DNA of 64,000 bases from assembly GCA_016868815.1 (NCBI GenBank), contig VGFQ01000009.1:1-64000 (forward strand), in the 5' to 3' direction. The stretch is from Bacteroidota bacterium. GTDB lineage: Bacteria; Bacteroidota; Bacteroidia; Chitinophagales; Chitinophagaceae. Shown here piece after piece: positions 1 through 8,998 of this stretch. A program made the position numbers and the translations under genes. Each line of letters begins with the position of its first letter. Positions within the stretch are counted from its first letter, which is position 1. Below the pieces are notes generated by a model. That model was given only the letters and a program-made list of their open reading frames with translations. It ran no database searches and had not been told where the DNA came from.

Positions 1-1
1 T

Positions 2-187
2 GATGCAGCCATCTATACGGCATCGACAAAGATCGGCCTGGTCGTCAGCGCTGTCAACGGGCAACGATTCTATACAGACAACCGCTGGCCGAATACAGTC
101 GTGCTGCGCATCTGTAATGCCAGGTTTCGGGAAGAAGGTTTCGCCCGTGGGACTGGCACGAAAAATGGAATTGACGGCGCCAAATGA
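2..187 (+). CDS. 3' end of an unrecognised gene (partial)
   Basis: One frame is open from the left edge for 61 codons and ends at a TGA at 185-187. Third codon positions are about 59% G/C, similar to the genes that follow, which supports real coding. The peptide reads DAAIYTASTKIG and ends GTGTKNGIDGAK. I do not recognise a family in so short a tail, and no domain motif is visible. The gene is complete only outside this window. It precedes a polysaccharide-utilisation operon but is separated from it by 228 bases, so it need not belong to it. Confidence 0.4.
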   Translation, partial: DAAIYTASTKIGLVVSAVNGQRFYTDNRWPNTVVLRICNARFREEGFARGTGTKNGIDGAK

Positions 188-415
188 CAACCAGCAAGGG
201 CAGGGCCTGCCTTTTTAAAGATAGTTTCACATCGCCAGCGAGGATTCCATTCCTAAGAATCTTGACCGTAAAGAGCATTTGAAAACTGCTACATCCCCGT
301 TACGAAGTACACGAAAAAAATAATTGTTGGTTTTTCTTAAAAGAGGCTCGCAGTTGATGTAATCGTTACTAATTTTATTCATAATACAGAGACATATCTG
401 TCAAACGAAAATTAC
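188..415. other. Intergenic region upstream of the first SusC gene
   Basis: About 230 AT-richer bases lie between the partial gene and the SusC start. A weak -7-like element, TAATTTTA at 370-377, is one base off the Bacteroidota TAnnTTTG consensus, but no TTTG sits at the expected 19-base spacing (the nearest TTG is at 354-356). No convincing hairpin or small gene was seen. The operon promoter probably lies here; its exact position is not decided by the sequence. Confidence 0.3.
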
Positions 416-3415
416 ATGAAAAAGGTTTTGCTATTGCTGGTAGCTTCTTGTGCCTTGGTCTTCCCCTCCCTTTCCCAAACACGTAAAGTCAGCGGCACGG
501 TGCTGTCGGCGGAAAATGGTGCAGCCGTCTCCGGTGCCAGCATAACCATCAAGGGAGCCACCACCGGCGCCGTCACAGATGCTGATGGCAAATTCACGCT
601 ATCGGTGCCGAGCAACGGAAGGGCCGTGCTGGTGGTGAATTCCATCGGCTTTGCCGCCCAGGAGTTGTCTGTCGGTACGGCAGATATCATTTCCGTACGA
701 TTGGTGACAGAGAGCCGTGCCATGGAAGACATTGTGGTGGTGGGCTACGGCTCCGTGCGGAAAAAAGATCTGACAGGCGCTGTAGGCTCGCTGCAGCCAC
801 GCGACATTGTGCGGACGAATCCGGCCAACGTCACCCAGGCCCTGCAAGGTCAGGTGACCGGGGTGGTGGTCACCAAAACCAGCAACAAGCCGGGTCAGGG
901 CTTTACCATAGACATACGCGGACAGAACACCATCACCGGAGCTACGGAGCCCCTAGTGGTCGTTGACGGGGTGATAGGAGCCCGTCTGCGCGACCTGAAC
1001 CCCCAAGACATACAATCCATCGACATCCTTAAAGATGCCTCCTCTACGGCCATCTACGGAGCCAGAGGCGCCAACGGGGTGATCATCGTTACATCCAAGA
1101 AAGGAATTACTGGGAAGCCGAAGGTGACGTTCGAATCCTATATTGGCCAAAAGCTCCCGGCACATATGCCCCGACTGCAGACAGCCCAGGAGTTCTACAA
1201 GATGACCGTGGACGACGCCATCCTCAACGGCGGCGGTGCTAACACTTTCACGGCCAGCGAGCTCAACATGGTCAACTCGGGGAAGTCGACCGACTGGCTC
1301 TCGAAAGTGCTTAAGAAAGGTACCTTCGCCAACTCCACCGTCGCCGTCACGGGGGGCAACGCCGGTACAACCTACCGCTTCTCCGGCGGTTATGTGCAGG
1401 AGGATGGCAACATCCCTGCAACCTCCTTCAAAAAGTACTCCCTCAACGCGGCCGTTGACAGCCGCCTCAACAATTGGCTTCGGGTAGGCTTCACTGCATA
1501 TCTCAACTACACAGACAACCCCACGGGCTCTCTCGAGATCCTGCGTTCTGCTTATCGGGCGCGTCCCACCGGCGTGATGTACTACAGCGACATCGTCAAC
1601 CCCGGTGAGGGCAACGACCTAGCCGTGGGTCCCTGGAAGAATGGGTATTCTATCTGGATGGGTATTAAGGACAACCAGGTGCCCAACCCAGTCATAGACG
1701 CGGACCCGGACATATACCAGAACACGACCAAAGTGTCCAATCCCATGGGCAACTTATTCGTCGAACTGACGCTGCTCAAGGGTCTCACATTCAAGTCATC
1801 GATTTCTGCAGCACTCATCGACGAGCGGAACGGCGAGTTCAGGAACACCCTGTCGAAGTCGCAACTTTCCAATCCCCCCAGGGCCGACTACCAGACGCGC
1901 AACTGGTCGACCTACACCTTCGACAATCAGCTCACTTACAACAACACCTTCGGACGACATAAGATCAATGCTACGGCCCTTCAGAGTGCCTACCAAAACA
2001 CGTACGAGAACTACGCCATCGCCGCGCTCAACCTTCCCTATGCATCCCTCTGGTACAACATCGGCACTGGCGGAACCGTGACAGCCCGCAGTTCCTTCAC
2101 GCGAAACTCGCTGGAATCGTACATGGGCCGCGTAAACTATACTTTCAACGACAAGTACCTGCTGACCCTCACGGCCCGGGCCGACGGGGCTTCCCAACTG
2201 TCTTCCGAGAACCGCTGGGCCTTCTTTCCCTCCGGAGCCTTCGCCTGGCAGCTGGGTGATGAGGACTTCGTAAGGAATCTCAAGGTCTTCTCAGACCTGA
2301 AGCTCCGCGTCAGCTACGGTGAGGTAGGCAACTCCAACGTCGCCGCATACAGCACTCAGGCCGGACTCATGGCTACCAACTATAGCTTCGGTGTTTCCAC
2401 ACTGGCAGGTGGCTTCGCCCCGGCTGCTATCGGCAACAAAAATCTCAAGTGGGAACGGAGCCAAGAGCTAAATCTCGGCCTTAACATGGGCTTCCTCGAC
2501 AATCGTGTCAGCGCCGTCGTCGAAGTCTACCGCCGCAACACGCGCGATCTGATCCTCAACCAGACGCTGCCCACTTCCACAGGCTTCTCTTCCGTCATCA
2601 CCAACGTGGGCAAGGTCTCCAACAAGGGCATCGAAGTGATGCTGAACACGCGAATCATAGAGACACGCAACTTCACATGGACGACCTCCATCAACTTCTC
2701 CAAGAATATCAACCGCATCGAAGCTCTCGCCAACGGCGTGAGCCAGATCATCGGCAGCTCGCTCTTTGTCGGAAAGCCAGTCAGGTCCTTCTACGACTAC
2801 AAGTTCGACGGTATCTGGCAGGTGGCCGATAGCGCCGCCGCACGCAGCTACGGCCAGTTTCCGGGCTCTGTCAAAGTGGTCGACCTGAATAAGGACGGGA
2901 AGATTACCAACTCCACCGGCATCGACGACCGCGTGTGGCTCGGCTCCCAACTGCCCAACTTCACCATGGGCATGACCAACCGGGTATCCTTAAAGGCATT
3001 CGACTTCTCCTTCCTCCTGTACTACCGAAACGGTACCATGTTCAAAAATGGCATGCTCGACGGTACCATGGGTGATTACGCCGGCGGCAGATACAACCAT
3101 ATGGTACTGAATTACTGGACGAAGAATAATCCCATCAACACCTTCTACGGGCCTGGGGTGCCGCAACCCTTCCGCGGCGCCCGCAGCTACGAGGACGCCA
3201 GCTTCATGAGGCTCGTTGACCTCACGCTGGGGTATACCGTGCCGAAGAAGGTACTCGACAAGGCCCACATCGAAAGGGCTAGGGTCTACTTTCAGGTCCT
3301 GAATCCAACATACTGGACCCGGTTCAACGGGATGGATCCCGAGTACAACTCCAACACCTACATCGACGACGTTCCAAGTATGACCGTCGCCTTCGGTACC
3401 AGCATAGGTTTCTGA
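416..3415 (+). CDS. SusC/RagA-family TonB-dependent outer membrane transporter
   Basis: This 999-residue protein is a TonB-dependent receptor of the SusC type, which imports oligosaccharides across the outer membrane together with its SusD partner. It starts with a signal peptide (MKKVLLLLVASCALVFPSLS). A carboxypeptidase-regulatory-like domain follows (about 22-110), then a plug domain (about 120-230) with the SusC signature AIYGARGANGVIIVTSKKG. The rest is beta-barrel and ends in an aromatic strand (GTSIGF). SusD follows 22 bases downstream, then GH27 and sulfatase genes, so the substrate is probably a sulfated galactose-containing glycan (inference from context). No Shine-Dalgarno is seen. 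Confidence 0.95.
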   Translation: MKKVLLLLVASCALVFPSLSQTRKVSGTVLSAENGAAVSGASITIKGATTGAVTDADGKFTLSVPSNGRAVLVVNSIGFAAQELSVGTADIISVRLVTESRAMEDIVVVGYGSVRKKDLTGAVGSLQPRDIVRTNPANVTQALQGQVTGVVVTKTSNKPGQGFTIDIRGQNTITGATEPLVVVDGVIGARLRDLNPQDIQSIDILKDASSTAIYGARGANGVIIVTSKKGITGKPKVTFESYIGQKLPAHMPRLQTAQEFYKMTVDDAILNGGGANTFTASELNMVNSGKSTDWLSKVLKKGTFANSTVAVTGGNAGTTYRFSGGYVQEDGNIPATSFKKYSLNAAVDSRLNNWLRVGFTAYLNYTDNPTGSLEILRSAYRARPTGVMYYSDIVNPGEGNDLAVGPWKNGYSIWMGIKDNQVPNPVIDADPDIYQNTTKVSNPMGNLFVELTLLKGLTFKSSISAALIDERNGEFRNTLSKSQLSNPPRADYQTRNWSTYTFDNQLTYNNTFGRHKINATALQSAYQNTYENYAIAALNLPYASLWYNIGTGGTVTARSSFTRNSLESYMGRVNYTFNDKYLLTLTARADGASQLSSENRWAFFPSGAFAWQLGDEDFVRNLKVFSDLKLRVSYGEVGNSNVAAYSTQAGLMATNYSFGVSTLAGGFAPAAIGNKNLKWERSQELNLGLNMGFLDNRVSAVVEVYRRNTRDLILNQTLPTSTGFSSVITNVGKVSNKGIEVMLNTRIIETRNFTWTTSINFSKNINRIEALANGVSQIIGSSLFVGKPVRSFYDYKFDGIWQVADSAAARSYGQFPGSVKVVDLNKDGKITNSTGIDDRVWLGSQLPNFTMGMTNRVSLKAFDFSFLLYYRNGTMFKNGMLDGTMGDYAGGRYNHMVLNYWTKNNPINTFYGPGVPQPFRGARSYEDASFMRLVDLTLGYTVPKKVLDKAHIERARVYFQVLNPTYWTRFNGMDPEYNSNTYIDDVPSMTVAFGTSIGF

Positions 3416-3437
3416 ACCCAGACAAAAAACTGAAGAT

Positions 3438-5366
3438 ATGAAACGCGACCACATCGGATATTGGGCCTTGGCAATCGCCACCACCGCCCTCACCATGACG
3501 GGATGCAAAAAGAACTTTCTCGACGAGTTCAACCCGTCAAACCGTACGACCGACAATTACTACAATACCGCTAGTGGATACAACGGCCTCGTTATCTCCT
3601 GCTACCCGCTCCTGCGCGACATCACCCAGCAACGCGTGATTACGCTGAACGGAACCGACATGTTCTCCAATGGGGGGTGGTCGGGCACGCTTTTCTTTCC
3701 TTCACAGACGACGCAATCGGGTAGCAACTTCGACACCTACGATGTGGGCCTCAACTCCTCCTCCGGTGAGGTGCAAAGGCTCTGGGACCTGCTCTATCGC
3801 AATATCAATCGCTGCAACGCTGCGGTCGAGCGCGCCGGTGCGGTACAAGGTATGGCCGACTCAGTGAAAAACACCCTCGTCGCAGAGGCACGCTTCCTGC
3901 GGGCTCTCTGCTACTTCTGGGCCGTCCAGCAGTGGGGTGACATCCCCATGCCACTCAAAGAGACGACGACCAGCAGCCTCGAAGTCAAAAAGACACCGCA
4001 GAAAAATGTCTATACCCAGATCATCACCGACTTGGAGTGGGCTGTCCCCAAGTTGCCCAACGTACAGACGGCCAATGGACGCGTCACTCGCGGCGCCGCA
4101 CGATTCCTGCTAGCCCGTGTATACCTAACCCGCGGCTGGAACTTCCAGAATGCTCTGGGCGGTACACCGACAGACTTCACTGTCGCCCTCGGGCATTGCG
4201 ATGCCTTGATCGCCTCCAATCTCTATCCCCTCGAAACCAACTGGAACAACCTTTGGCCCATCCATAACAAAAATCCCAAGCGCGAGACAGCCACCGCCGC
4301 TAGCTCCGTAGCCGTCGCCAACGCTAGTCGTGAAGTCGTCTTTTCCATCCAATACTCTAACCCCAACGCCTACAACGGCGATGGCAATATGAGTACGTCC
4401 ACCGGACTCATAGGCAACAACATGCACGCGATGTTCAGCGGAGGTCCTAATGGGGTCGCACAGGAGGCACGCACCTCCACCTACAACCGCTTCCTGCCCT
4501 CCCACAACGTGACCTGGGGTGCCTATCGCCTCTTTGACCCCGTGATGGATGTTCGCTATGAGGGAACCTTCAACAGCGTCACCTTCGCTACCGTGAACGG
4601 ATCGGTTTCCCTGGCGAACAACAAGCCGTATCCACAAGCGCGCACCCTATCCTTCGTTGTCAATGACACTACTGCAGTGGTCCTCCCCTGGAATGTTCCA
4701 ATGAACGATGTCACCAAGCTAGGTCAAAACATCCCCGGTGGGACAAAGAAATACGCTGTCCAGAACGTCGTCAACCTCTTCTGGATGGGCAAGCTCACCC
4801 CTACCCAGCAGGTCATCGATCCTATGGGCTGGGGCGGTCCCATGTTCTGGAAGTTCTGGCAGCCCGGCATCGCTTACGGTGACGGCTTCTCTACCTTCAA
4901 CGACCCGATCTTCCGTTCGGCCGAACTCTTCCTTATGGCCGCCGAAGCCATCGTCAAAGGGGCTACTGGTGCCCAGCTCGGCAGTGCCGCTGTCTATTAC
5001 AACCGCGTACTCGACAGAGCCCTAGGCTCCAATGCCGGCAGAAGCCCGATGCGTGCCACCAATCCAGGGAAAGTCCTCGACCCGCTCAATGCCATCACCT
5101 CCTATCGCGCCACGCCATCGAATATCAACATCGATATGATCTTGGATGAGTATGGCCGCGAATTCCTAGGAGAAGGAAATGAACGTTGGTATCAGCTCAA
5201 GCGTACCGGTAAGCTCGTAGAACGGGCCCTGGCCTTCAACGGATGGACCGCCTGGGGTCGCGCAGGCACACCACAGATCTCAGCCAACAAACACCTTGTC
5301 CGTCCCTTGCCACAAGGTATGCTGGACAATACCAATCCCAGGATTGAACAAAACGCCGGATACTAA
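3438..5366 (+). CDS. SusD/RagB-family glycan-binding outer membrane lipoprotein
   Basis: A 642-residue SusD-like protein that forms the extracellular lid of the SusC transporter and captures glycan. The N-terminus has a short signal and a lipobox, TMTGC, giving a lipidated cysteine near residue 23. The TPR-like helical core is visible in segments such as LVAEARFLRALCYFWAVQQWGD, a typical SusD signature around residue 150-170, and the C-terminal SusD domain contains EYGREFLGEGNERWYQLKR. It is longer than the usual 500-600 residues. It lies 22 bases after SusC and 65 bases before the GH27 start chosen here, so the four genes are probably one transcript. Confidence 0.95.
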   Translation: MKRDHIGYWALAIATTALTMTGCKKNFLDEFNPSNRTTDNYYNTASGYNGLVISCYPLLRDITQQRVITLNGTDMFSNGGWSGTLFFPSQTTQSGSNFDTYDVGLNSSSGEVQRLWDLLYRNINRCNAAVERAGAVQGMADSVKNTLVAEARFLRALCYFWAVQQWGDIPMPLKETTTSSLEVKKTPQKNVYTQIITDLEWAVPKLPNVQTANGRVTRGAARFLLARVYLTRGWNFQNALGGTPTDFTVALGHCDALIASNLYPLETNWNNLWPIHNKNPKRETATAASSVAVANASREVVFSIQYSNPNAYNGDGNMSTSTGLIGNNMHAMFSGGPNGVAQEARTSTYNRFLPSHNVTWGAYRLFDPVMDVRYEGTFNSVTFATVNGSVSLANNKPYPQARTLSFVVNDTTAVVLPWNVPMNDVTKLGQNIPGGTKKYAVQNVVNLFWMGKLTPTQQVIDPMGWGGPMFWKFWQPGIAYGDGFSTFNDPIFRSAELFLMAAEAIVKGATGAQLGSAAVYYNRVLDRALGSNAGRSPMRATNPGKVLDPLNAITSYRATPSNINIDMILDEYGREFLGEGNERWYQLKRTGKLVERALAFNGWTAWGRAGTPQISANKHLVRPLPQGMLDNTNPRIEQNAGY

Positions 5367-5431
5367 CCTCTTCCAACCGCCAACTGATGCCAGGCCCTCC
5401 AAAGCCTGGCATCGGTATGTATACAGCTGCT

Positions 5432-7438
5432 ATGAGATTGGCCCTCGTCACCTTGCTGCTTTGCCTGGACGCCTGGCATGCCAATGCTCAAAAGACCGAC
5501 ACGTACCGGCTTGATGAGCTAGAAGTCAAGTCGTTTTCAGAAGGTATCCCCGCCGTCGTAGCCCGTCGCAACCAACGCAACGATACCCTCCGCATTGCCG
5601 GCAAAGCCTACGACTATGGCATCGGCTTTGCATCGACAGCCGTCATGCCCTTGCAGGTTTCGGGAAACGGTTACCGCTTAGAGGCGCTCGCAGGCATCGA
5701 CGATGCGTCCGACACCTCCTGCCGCTGCCGATTCCTGCTTTTGGGCGATCGGAAGACACTCTATCAAACCCCGGAGCTCCGGCAGGGCGATCCTCCCGTT
5801 AGGATTGACGTCGACATCAAAGGAATTCAAAGGCTTGGACTCTTGGTTTTGCCTTCATCAGATGCATCTTCCGCATGCTATTCCGACTGGGTACAGGCTC
5901 GGATCACGATGCGAAAGGATACCCGGCCCTCGGCCGTCCCGAACGATGCACCTAAGTACATCCTAACCCCGCCCGACCCACCATCTCCCCGCATCCACAC
6001 CCCGCCCGTCTTCGGAGCCCGGCCCGGCAACCCTTTCCTGCTTGCCATTGCTGCCACCGGTGACAGACCCATGCGCTACGCGGCGAAGGGACTTCCGGAA
6101 GGACTCAAGCTCGACACCTCGACAGGAATGATCACGGGAATAGTCACACGAAAAAAAGATCACAAGGTTGTACTCACGGCCACTAATTTATACGGCACCG
6201 ATTCATCTGACCTGCTATTACGCATCGGTGAAACCATCGCCCTCACACCCCCCATGGGTTGGAATGGATGGAACTCCTGGTCGCGTGATATAGACGCAGA
6301 GAAGGTCATGGCCTCCGCACGAGCGATGGTCGATAAAGGCCTCCGAGACCATGGCTGGATCTATGTCAACATCGACGACGCCTGGCAGGGAGAGCGCAGC
6401 GGCCCCGAAAAAGCCCTGCAGCCCAACACACGCTTCCCACAATTCCGTGGGATGGTTGACTCCATTCATGCAATGGGCTTGAAACTGGGTGTCTATTCCA
6501 CTCCCTGGATCACCAGCTATGCCGGGTTCCCTGGCGGCTCTACCGATACCCCCGACGGTTCCTTCCCAGATTCGGTGCGCAATGACAAGCGCGCCTACCG
6601 CCGCATCGGACGCCATCGCTTTGAAGAGGTCGATGCCCGTCAGTTTGCTGCCTGGGGCGTTGACTACCTCAAGTACGACTGGCGCATCGACCTCCCCTCC
6701 GCTGAACGCATGTCGAAAGCCCTCCGTCAATCGGGGCGCGACATCGTCTACAGCCTGTCCAACTCCGCCCCCTACGCACAGGCAGCAGAATGGAAACGCG
6801 TCGCCAATCTATGGCGTACCGGTCCCGACATCCGCGACAGCTGGCATGCACTCTATCAGACCGTCTTTCACCTCGATAGATGGGCACCATACCACGGTCC
6901 CGGACATTGGAATGATCCTGATATGATGGTGCTCGGCCAGGTCACCACGGGAAGTCCGATGCACCCCACCCGGCTCACGCCGGATGAACAGTATAGTGAA
7001 GTCAGCATGTTCGCCCTCCTGTCCGCGCCCATGCTCATCGGCTGCCCCATCGACCGCCTCGACCCCTTCACCCTTTCCCTGCTCACAAATGAAGAAGTCA
7101 TCGCCATCAACCAAGACCCCGACGGATGTCCGGCCTTACGCCAGCATCCCCGGCAAGGGGTCGAAGTATGGGTAAAAAGCCTGACCGACGGCAACCAGGC
7201 CATCGGGCTTTTCCATACCGCCGACTACGGAATGACACCCCAGAGCTATGTGCGCTGGGGGGATGAACCACCGGCATCCTATATCCTCGACACCAGAGCA
7301 CTTCAGATACCCGACGGATATGTCCTGCGGGATGCCTGGCGACAGCAAGACATAGGAACGGCTCCCGGCCGTTTTCATTTCTCCATACCATACCATGGCG
7401 TCGTATTGCTGCGTACCTTGAAGGAAGTACAGAAATGA
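5432..7438 (+). CDS. GH27-family alpha-galactosidase-like enzyme with NPCBM and Ig-like domains
   Basis: A secreted glycoside hydrolase of about 668 residues. I chose the ATG at 5432 because a normal signal peptide (MRLALVTLLLCLDAWHANAQ) begins there; ATGs at 5387 and 5417 are also possible. Counting from 5387, an NPCBM-type carbohydrate-binding domain spans about 38-175, an Ig-like putative domain about 205-282, and the GH27 barrel about 285 onward, starting TPPMGWNGWNSW. The nucleophile is D431 in YLKYDW and the probable acid/base is D481 in WRTGPDIRDSW. The residue after the nucleophile is W where well-studied GH27 enzymes have N or G, so the sugar specificity (galactose, N-acetylgalactosamine or arabinopyranose) should not be assumed. 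It sits between SusD and a sulfatase. Confidence 0.9.
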   Translation: MRLALVTLLLCLDAWHANAQKTDTYRLDELEVKSFSEGIPAVVARRNQRNDTLRIAGKAYDYGIGFASTAVMPLQVSGNGYRLEALAGIDDASDTSCRCRFLLLGDRKTLYQTPELRQGDPPVRIDVDIKGIQRLGLLVLPSSDASSACYSDWVQARITMRKDTRPSAVPNDAPKYILTPPDPPSPRIHTPPVFGARPGNPFLLAIAATGDRPMRYAAKGLPEGLKLDTSTGMITGIVTRKKDHKVVLTATNLYGTDSSDLLLRIGETIALTPPMGWNGWNSWSRDIDAEKVMASARAMVDKGLRDHGWIYVNIDDAWQGERSGPEKALQPNTRFPQFRGMVDSIHAMGLKLGVYSTPWITSYAGFPGGSTDTPDGSFPDSVRNDKRAYRRIGRHRFEEVDARQFAAWGVDYLKYDWRIDLPSAERMSKALRQSGRDIVYSLSNSAPYAQAAEWKRVANLWRTGPDIRDSWHALYQTVFHLDRWAPYHGPGHWNDPDMMVLGQVTTGSPMHPTRLTPDEQYSEVSMFALLSAPMLIGCPIDRLDPFTLSLLTNEEVIAINQDPDGCPALRQHPRQGVEVWVKSLTDGNQAIGLFHTADYGMTPQSYVRWGDEPPASYILDTRALQIPDGYVLRDAWRQQDIGTAPGRFHFSIPYHGVVLLRTLKEVQK

Positions 7439-7445
7439 GAGGCAT

Positions 7446-8975
7446 ATGCAAGACCGAATGAAACTGCTGGCGGGCGTGATCTTCCTGGCACAGCTCTGTT
7501 CCGCACAACCCACTGGGCGCGTAAACCTTACCCGCCCAAATATCATCTATATGCTCGCCGATGACCTGGGCTATGGCGACCTCTCTGCATATCAGCCTCA
7601 AGGCAAAATCCGTACGCCACACATCGACCGCCTTGCAGCCCAGGGGATGCGTTTCACCGACGCCCATTCCCCTTCCGGCGTTTGTACGCCTACCCGTTAT
7701 GCACTGCTCACCGGTAGATACCCCTGGCGGAGTCTGCTGCCCGTAGGCGTGCTTAGAGGCTATAGCCGTCCGTTGATCGAAGCCGACAGACCTACCGTCG
7801 CCTCCCTGCTGCAGTCGAAAGGCTACCAGACGGCCGTCATTGGCAAATGGCACCTCGGGCTGGGATGGACCCCCCGGCCGGAGCACCTCGACTCCCTTCA
7901 GAAACCCCTCTATGGCATCTACGATGAGATGCGACCCCAACACATCGACTTCTCCAAAGAGGTATCTGCTGGACCGAATACGGTAGGATTCGGCTATTCC
8001 TACATCCTGCCCGCCTCTCTCGACATGCCTCCCTATGCATACCTGCAGGACCACCGACTTATAGAGCCCCTCACCGCCTATACCTCCCTCCACAAACCCG
8101 ATACGGGCTTTGCCGGCGCCTTCTGGCGGGAAGGACTGCAGGCACCCTCTTTTGATTTTCATGATGTCCTACCACAGTTCTTTAGAAAGGCGGGCGACTT
8201 CTTGCGCGCGCAAGTACCTTCTAAGCCCTTCTTCCTCTATCTGCCCCTTCCAGCGCCCCATACACCCTGGATGCCCATCCATCCATGGAAAGAACATTCC
8301 GCAGCCGGGGAGTATGGCGACTTCGTCGAACAACTCGACAACTCCGTAGGGCAACTGCTCGCGACACTCGACAGTATGGGTCTTCGCGAGAACACCCTGG
8401 TCGTCTTCACCAGCGACAATGGACCCTACTGGCGGAACGACTACATCTCCAAATACGGCCACCGCTCTGCCGGTCCCTACCGGGGAATGAAGGGCGATGC
8501 CTATGAAGGGGGTCATCGGGTACCCTTTATCGTGAGATGGCCTGCACAGGTGCAGGCAGGCACAGTCAGTCACGCTACGACCACCCTTGCCAACCTCATG
8601 ATGACTATAGCTGACATAACGGGAATAAATACCCGAAAATATACACCCGAAGACAGCTATAGCATCTTGCCGGTGCTGCAGGGAAAGGCCGAGCTGGTTC
8701 CTGGCCAGCCTGCCGTCGTCCATCACTCCTCCATCGGCTTCTATGCCCTCCGCATGGGGGACTGGAAACTCATCGAAGGACTCGGCTCAGGCGGTTTCAC
8801 CACCCCCCGTCAGATAAAACCCATACCAGGTGGGGCTGCCATACAACTCTTCAACCTCCGGGACGACCCGGGCGAGCAGCAAGACTTGGCCCTGCAACAG
8901 CCAGCAAAGGTTGCATCGTTGAAAAAGATGCTGGAGAAGATCCGATCGTCCCGCGTGCGCGTCATCGACCGTTGA
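7446..8975 (+). CDS. Exported sulfatase (arylsulfatase A-like, formylglycine type)
   Basis: A 509-residue type I sulfatase that removes sulfate esters, probably from the glycan handled by this operon. Met1 or Met5 (7458) starts a signal peptide ending near CSAQ. The metal-binding DD pair is in IIYMLADDLGYGD, and the activation motif is C80-T-P-T-R, a cysteine-type site that needs a formylglycine-generating enzyme encoded elsewhere. Further conserved blocks are GKWHLG and VFTSDNGPYW. It begins 7 bases after the GH27 stop, so translation is likely coupled. The next gene is convergent, with only 23 bases between the two stops and no terminator visible. Confidence 0.95.
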   Translation: MQDRMKLLAGVIFLAQLCSAQPTGRVNLTRPNIIYMLADDLGYGDLSAYQPQGKIRTPHIDRLAAQGMRFTDAHSPSGVCTPTRYALLTGRYPWRSLLPVGVLRGYSRPLIEADRPTVASLLQSKGYQTAVIGKWHLGLGWTPRPEHLDSLQKPLYGIYDEMRPQHIDFSKEVSAGPNTVGFGYSYILPASLDMPPYAYLQDHRLIEPLTAYTSLHKPDTGFAGAFWREGLQAPSFDFHDVLPQFFRKAGDFLRAQVPSKPFFLYLPLPAPHTPWMPIHPWKEHSAAGEYGDFVEQLDNSVGQLLATLDSMGLRENTLVVFTSDNGPYWRNDYISKYGHRSAGPYRGMKGDAYEGGHRVPFIVRWPAQVQAGTVSHATTTLANLMMTIADITGINTRKYTPEDSYSILPVLQGKAELVPGQPAVVHHSSIGFYALRMGDWKLIEGLGSGGFTTPRQIKPIPGGAAIQLFNLRDDPGEQQDLALQQPAKVASLKKMLEKIRSSRVRVIDR

Positions 8976-8998
8976 CTCCCGCTGCTTTCTAAGCCACG

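Noticed and set aside
7107..8162. 351-codon open frame on the - strand
   Set aside because: Antisense to the sulfatase and the GH27 end, both with intact catalytic motifs; no recognisable domain.
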